From contig JAFPXU010000112.1 of assembly GCA_017394605.1 (NCBI GenBank), forward strand, positions 1 to 8,179: a stretch of 8,179 nucleotides of DNA, in the 5' to 3' direction. This stretch comes from Clostridia bacterium. Its GTDB lineage: Bacteria; Bacillota_A; Clostridia; Christensenellales; CAG-138. The position numbers were made by a program, and so were the translations under genes. Shown in pieces: positions 7,065 to 8,179 of this stretch; the first letter of the stretch is position 1; every line of letters starts with the position of its first letter. A model generated the notes under the pieces. The model searched no databases. It saw only the letters and a list, made by a program, of their open reading frames with translations, and had not been told where the DNA came from.

Positions 7065-7105
7065 GCCGGATCGCGGGAGAGCGGGCTCCCGCCCTCCCGT
7101 CCGGC
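7065..7105 (-). promoter_or_regulatory. Long GC-rich hairpin in the gap-pgk intercistronic region
   Basis: Three nested arms pair perfectly: 7065-7070 with 7100-7105, 7074-7079 with 7094-7099, and 7081-7085 with 7088-7092. They are separated by a three-base bulge (7071-7073) and one mismatch, giving about 16 pairs. No T-run follows on either strand, so it is not a standard terminator. On the minus strand it ends about two bases before the GGAGG of pgk. Likely roles are protection of the upstream gap message from 3' decay, a processing boundary that sets different gap and pgk levels, or an effect on pgk translation. Confidence 0.6.
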
Positions 7106-7126
7106 TCAAAATCATTCAGGCAGTTC

Positions 7127-8179
7127 TTATTTGAAGCGGCCGATCTTGAGGTACTTGTTGGTTTCGGCCGTGCCTTCTTCGCGGGTCAGCTGCATCTTCA
7201 TCGCGGCGCGGATCGCGTCGATCGTCTCGGGGATCGTCACGCTCTCCTGCGGGATGTTGATCGCGTACATGATATCGTTCCCGCTCTCCACGATGCTGTC
7301 TTCCCACAGCCCGATCTCGTACATATCGCCCCTGCGGTTCCCGAGGTCACGGGCATATTTGAACAGACTCGCGTTGCCCTTGAATCCCTCGTCGATCGTG
7401 ACGGTGCGGATACGCGGGTGCGCGCGGAACGCCTCCAGCGCCATCTCCCTCGTGATCTTCTTTCCGCCCTTCGCGGTCGCAAGGACCGTGATGATATGGC
7501 CGTGGGTCACAGGCGTGTGGACGAGGATGCCCGTCGCCTCCACGTGCGGCATGATCGTCATCAGGTCGACCGCCTGGTGCGACGGCGCCTTGTCGATCTG
7601 CAAAGCGTTTGTCAGTCCCCTGTGGTAGTCGCCCGGATCCGCCACCCTGCGGATGATCGTGATCGCAACCTTCTCGATCCCGATCGCTCTGTCCAGACAG
7701 TCCACCGTACGGATCAGTCCCGTCGTGTTGCAGCTCGTCAGCTTCAGGTAGTCCTGGCCGACGCCCTTCTCGTAGTTCGCGTATCCATGGAAGAACACGT
7801 CCGCGACGCTGTTCTTCTCGCCGCCCTGGAAGATCGCCTTCACGCCGACCTTCTGGTACAGTTCCTTGTTCTTCGCGCCAACGCCGCCCGGAGAGCTGTC
7901 GAGCATGATGTCGACCTTTCTGCAGAGCTCTTCAAACGTGCCCGCTACCGGGATGTCGTATTTCTCGAACGCAGCCTTGTCCGCGCCGTCCACGAGGTAC
8001 AGATCGTACTTCACGTTGTTCGCGCCGATCATGTCGTTCTCTCTCAGAGCCCGGATCGAAAGCGTCGGCGCCAGATCCGCGATTCCCACCAGTTCCATGT
8101 CTCCCTGCATCGCGACACCGTCCGCGAGACGCTGCCCGATCGTGCCGTAGCCCGCTACGCCTACCTTGATCTTTGCCAT
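7127..8179 (-). CDS. gap: Type II (archaeal-type) phosphorylating glyceraldehyde-3-phosphate dehydrogenase
   Basis: Interconverts glyceraldehyde-3-phosphate and 1,3-bisphosphoglycerate with NAD(P) and phosphate. The 350 residues follow the archaeal class, not bacterial GapA: GYGTIGQRLADGV (10-22, Rossmann glycine loop), PGGVGAKNKELY (97-108), FQGGEK (117-122), TSCNTTGL with nucleophile C150, RRVADPGDYHRG (177-188), PSH (199-201), H226/H228 near the expected catalytic histidine, FKYARDLG, and NIPQESVTIPETIDAIRAAM near the end. At the end of the second strand, where archaeal enzymes I recall have T-K-T, it has A34-D35-L36, which suggests NAD preference. The segment from 36 to 81 is several residues longer than in those enzymes. 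The ATG is the last codon of the window, so the gene is complete if this start is right, but its ribosome site and any operon promoter lie outside. pgk follows after 75 bases containing a strong hairpin. Confidence 0.92.
   Translation of the reverse strand: MAKIKVGVAGYGTIGQRLADGVAMQGDMELVGIADLAPTLSIRALRENDMIGANNVKYDLYLVDGADKAAFEKYDIPVAGTFEELCRKVDIMLDSSPGGVGAKNKELYQKVGVKAIFQGGEKNSVADVFFHGYANYEKGVGQDYLKLTSCNTTGLIRTVDCLDRAIGIEKVAITIIRRVADPGDYHRGLTNALQIDKAPSHQAVDLMTIMPHVEATGILVHTPVTHGHIITVLATAKGGKKITREMALEAFRAHPRIRTVTIDEGFKGNASLFKYARDLGNRRGDMYEIGLWEDSIVESGNDIMYAINIPQESVTIPETIDAIRAAMKMQLTREEGTAETNKYLKIGRFK

Noticed and set aside
7065..7105. The gap-pgk hairpin as an intrinsic terminator
   Set aside because: No T-run follows the stem on either strand, and pgk follows at once with its own good ribosome site.

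Overview
The window is a compact, GC-rich (roughly 60% by eye) stretch of bacterial chromosome. All eight recognisable genes lie on the minus strand. Strong GGAGG-type Shine-Dalgarno sequences, short gaps, a split transketolase, a short malic enzyme and a LarA-family protein suggest an anaerobic Firmicute, most likely a Clostridia member. That placement is inferred from gene content and was not checked by a search. There are no rRNA or tRNA genes, mobile elements or CRISPR arrays, and no gene-free stretch longer than 98 bases.

In the direction of transcription (right to left) the layout is: type II, archaeal-type glyceraldehyde-3-phosphate dehydrogenase (7127-8179); archaeal-type phosphoglycerate kinase (5801-7051); a LarA-family nickel-pincer racemase/epimerase (4538-5788); a short malic enzyme (3307-4482); transketolase N-terminal subunit (2431-3270, start corrected from an upstream GTG); transketolase C-terminal subunit (1446-2417); an intrinsic terminator (1376-1416); NADPH-type thioredoxin reductase (427-1347); and the first 131 codons of endonuclease III, cut by the left edge (1-394).

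The first six genes have gaps of 12 to 75 bases and look like one operon ending at the terminator. Together they could connect 2-hydroxyacids to sugar phosphates. LarA would interconvert stereoisomers of a hydroxyacid (lactate, malate or similar). Malic enzyme links malate and pyruvate. PGK and GAPDH carry 3-phosphoglycerate to glyceraldehyde-3-phosphate or the reverse, and transketolase links that to pentose phosphates. Malic enzyme, if NADP-linked, would also supply NADPH, which the downstream thioredoxin reductase uses.

The most notable points are the GAPDH and PGK, both of the archaeal type although the surroundings look bacterial; a PGK substrate-loop arginine that reads as serine; an acidic residue at the predicted cofactor-selecting position of GAPDH; a complete set of LarA nickel-pincer residues next to malic enzyme, which makes malate a candidate substrate; and a strong non-terminator hairpin between gap and pgk. 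I did not find a clearly new defence or mobile system here.
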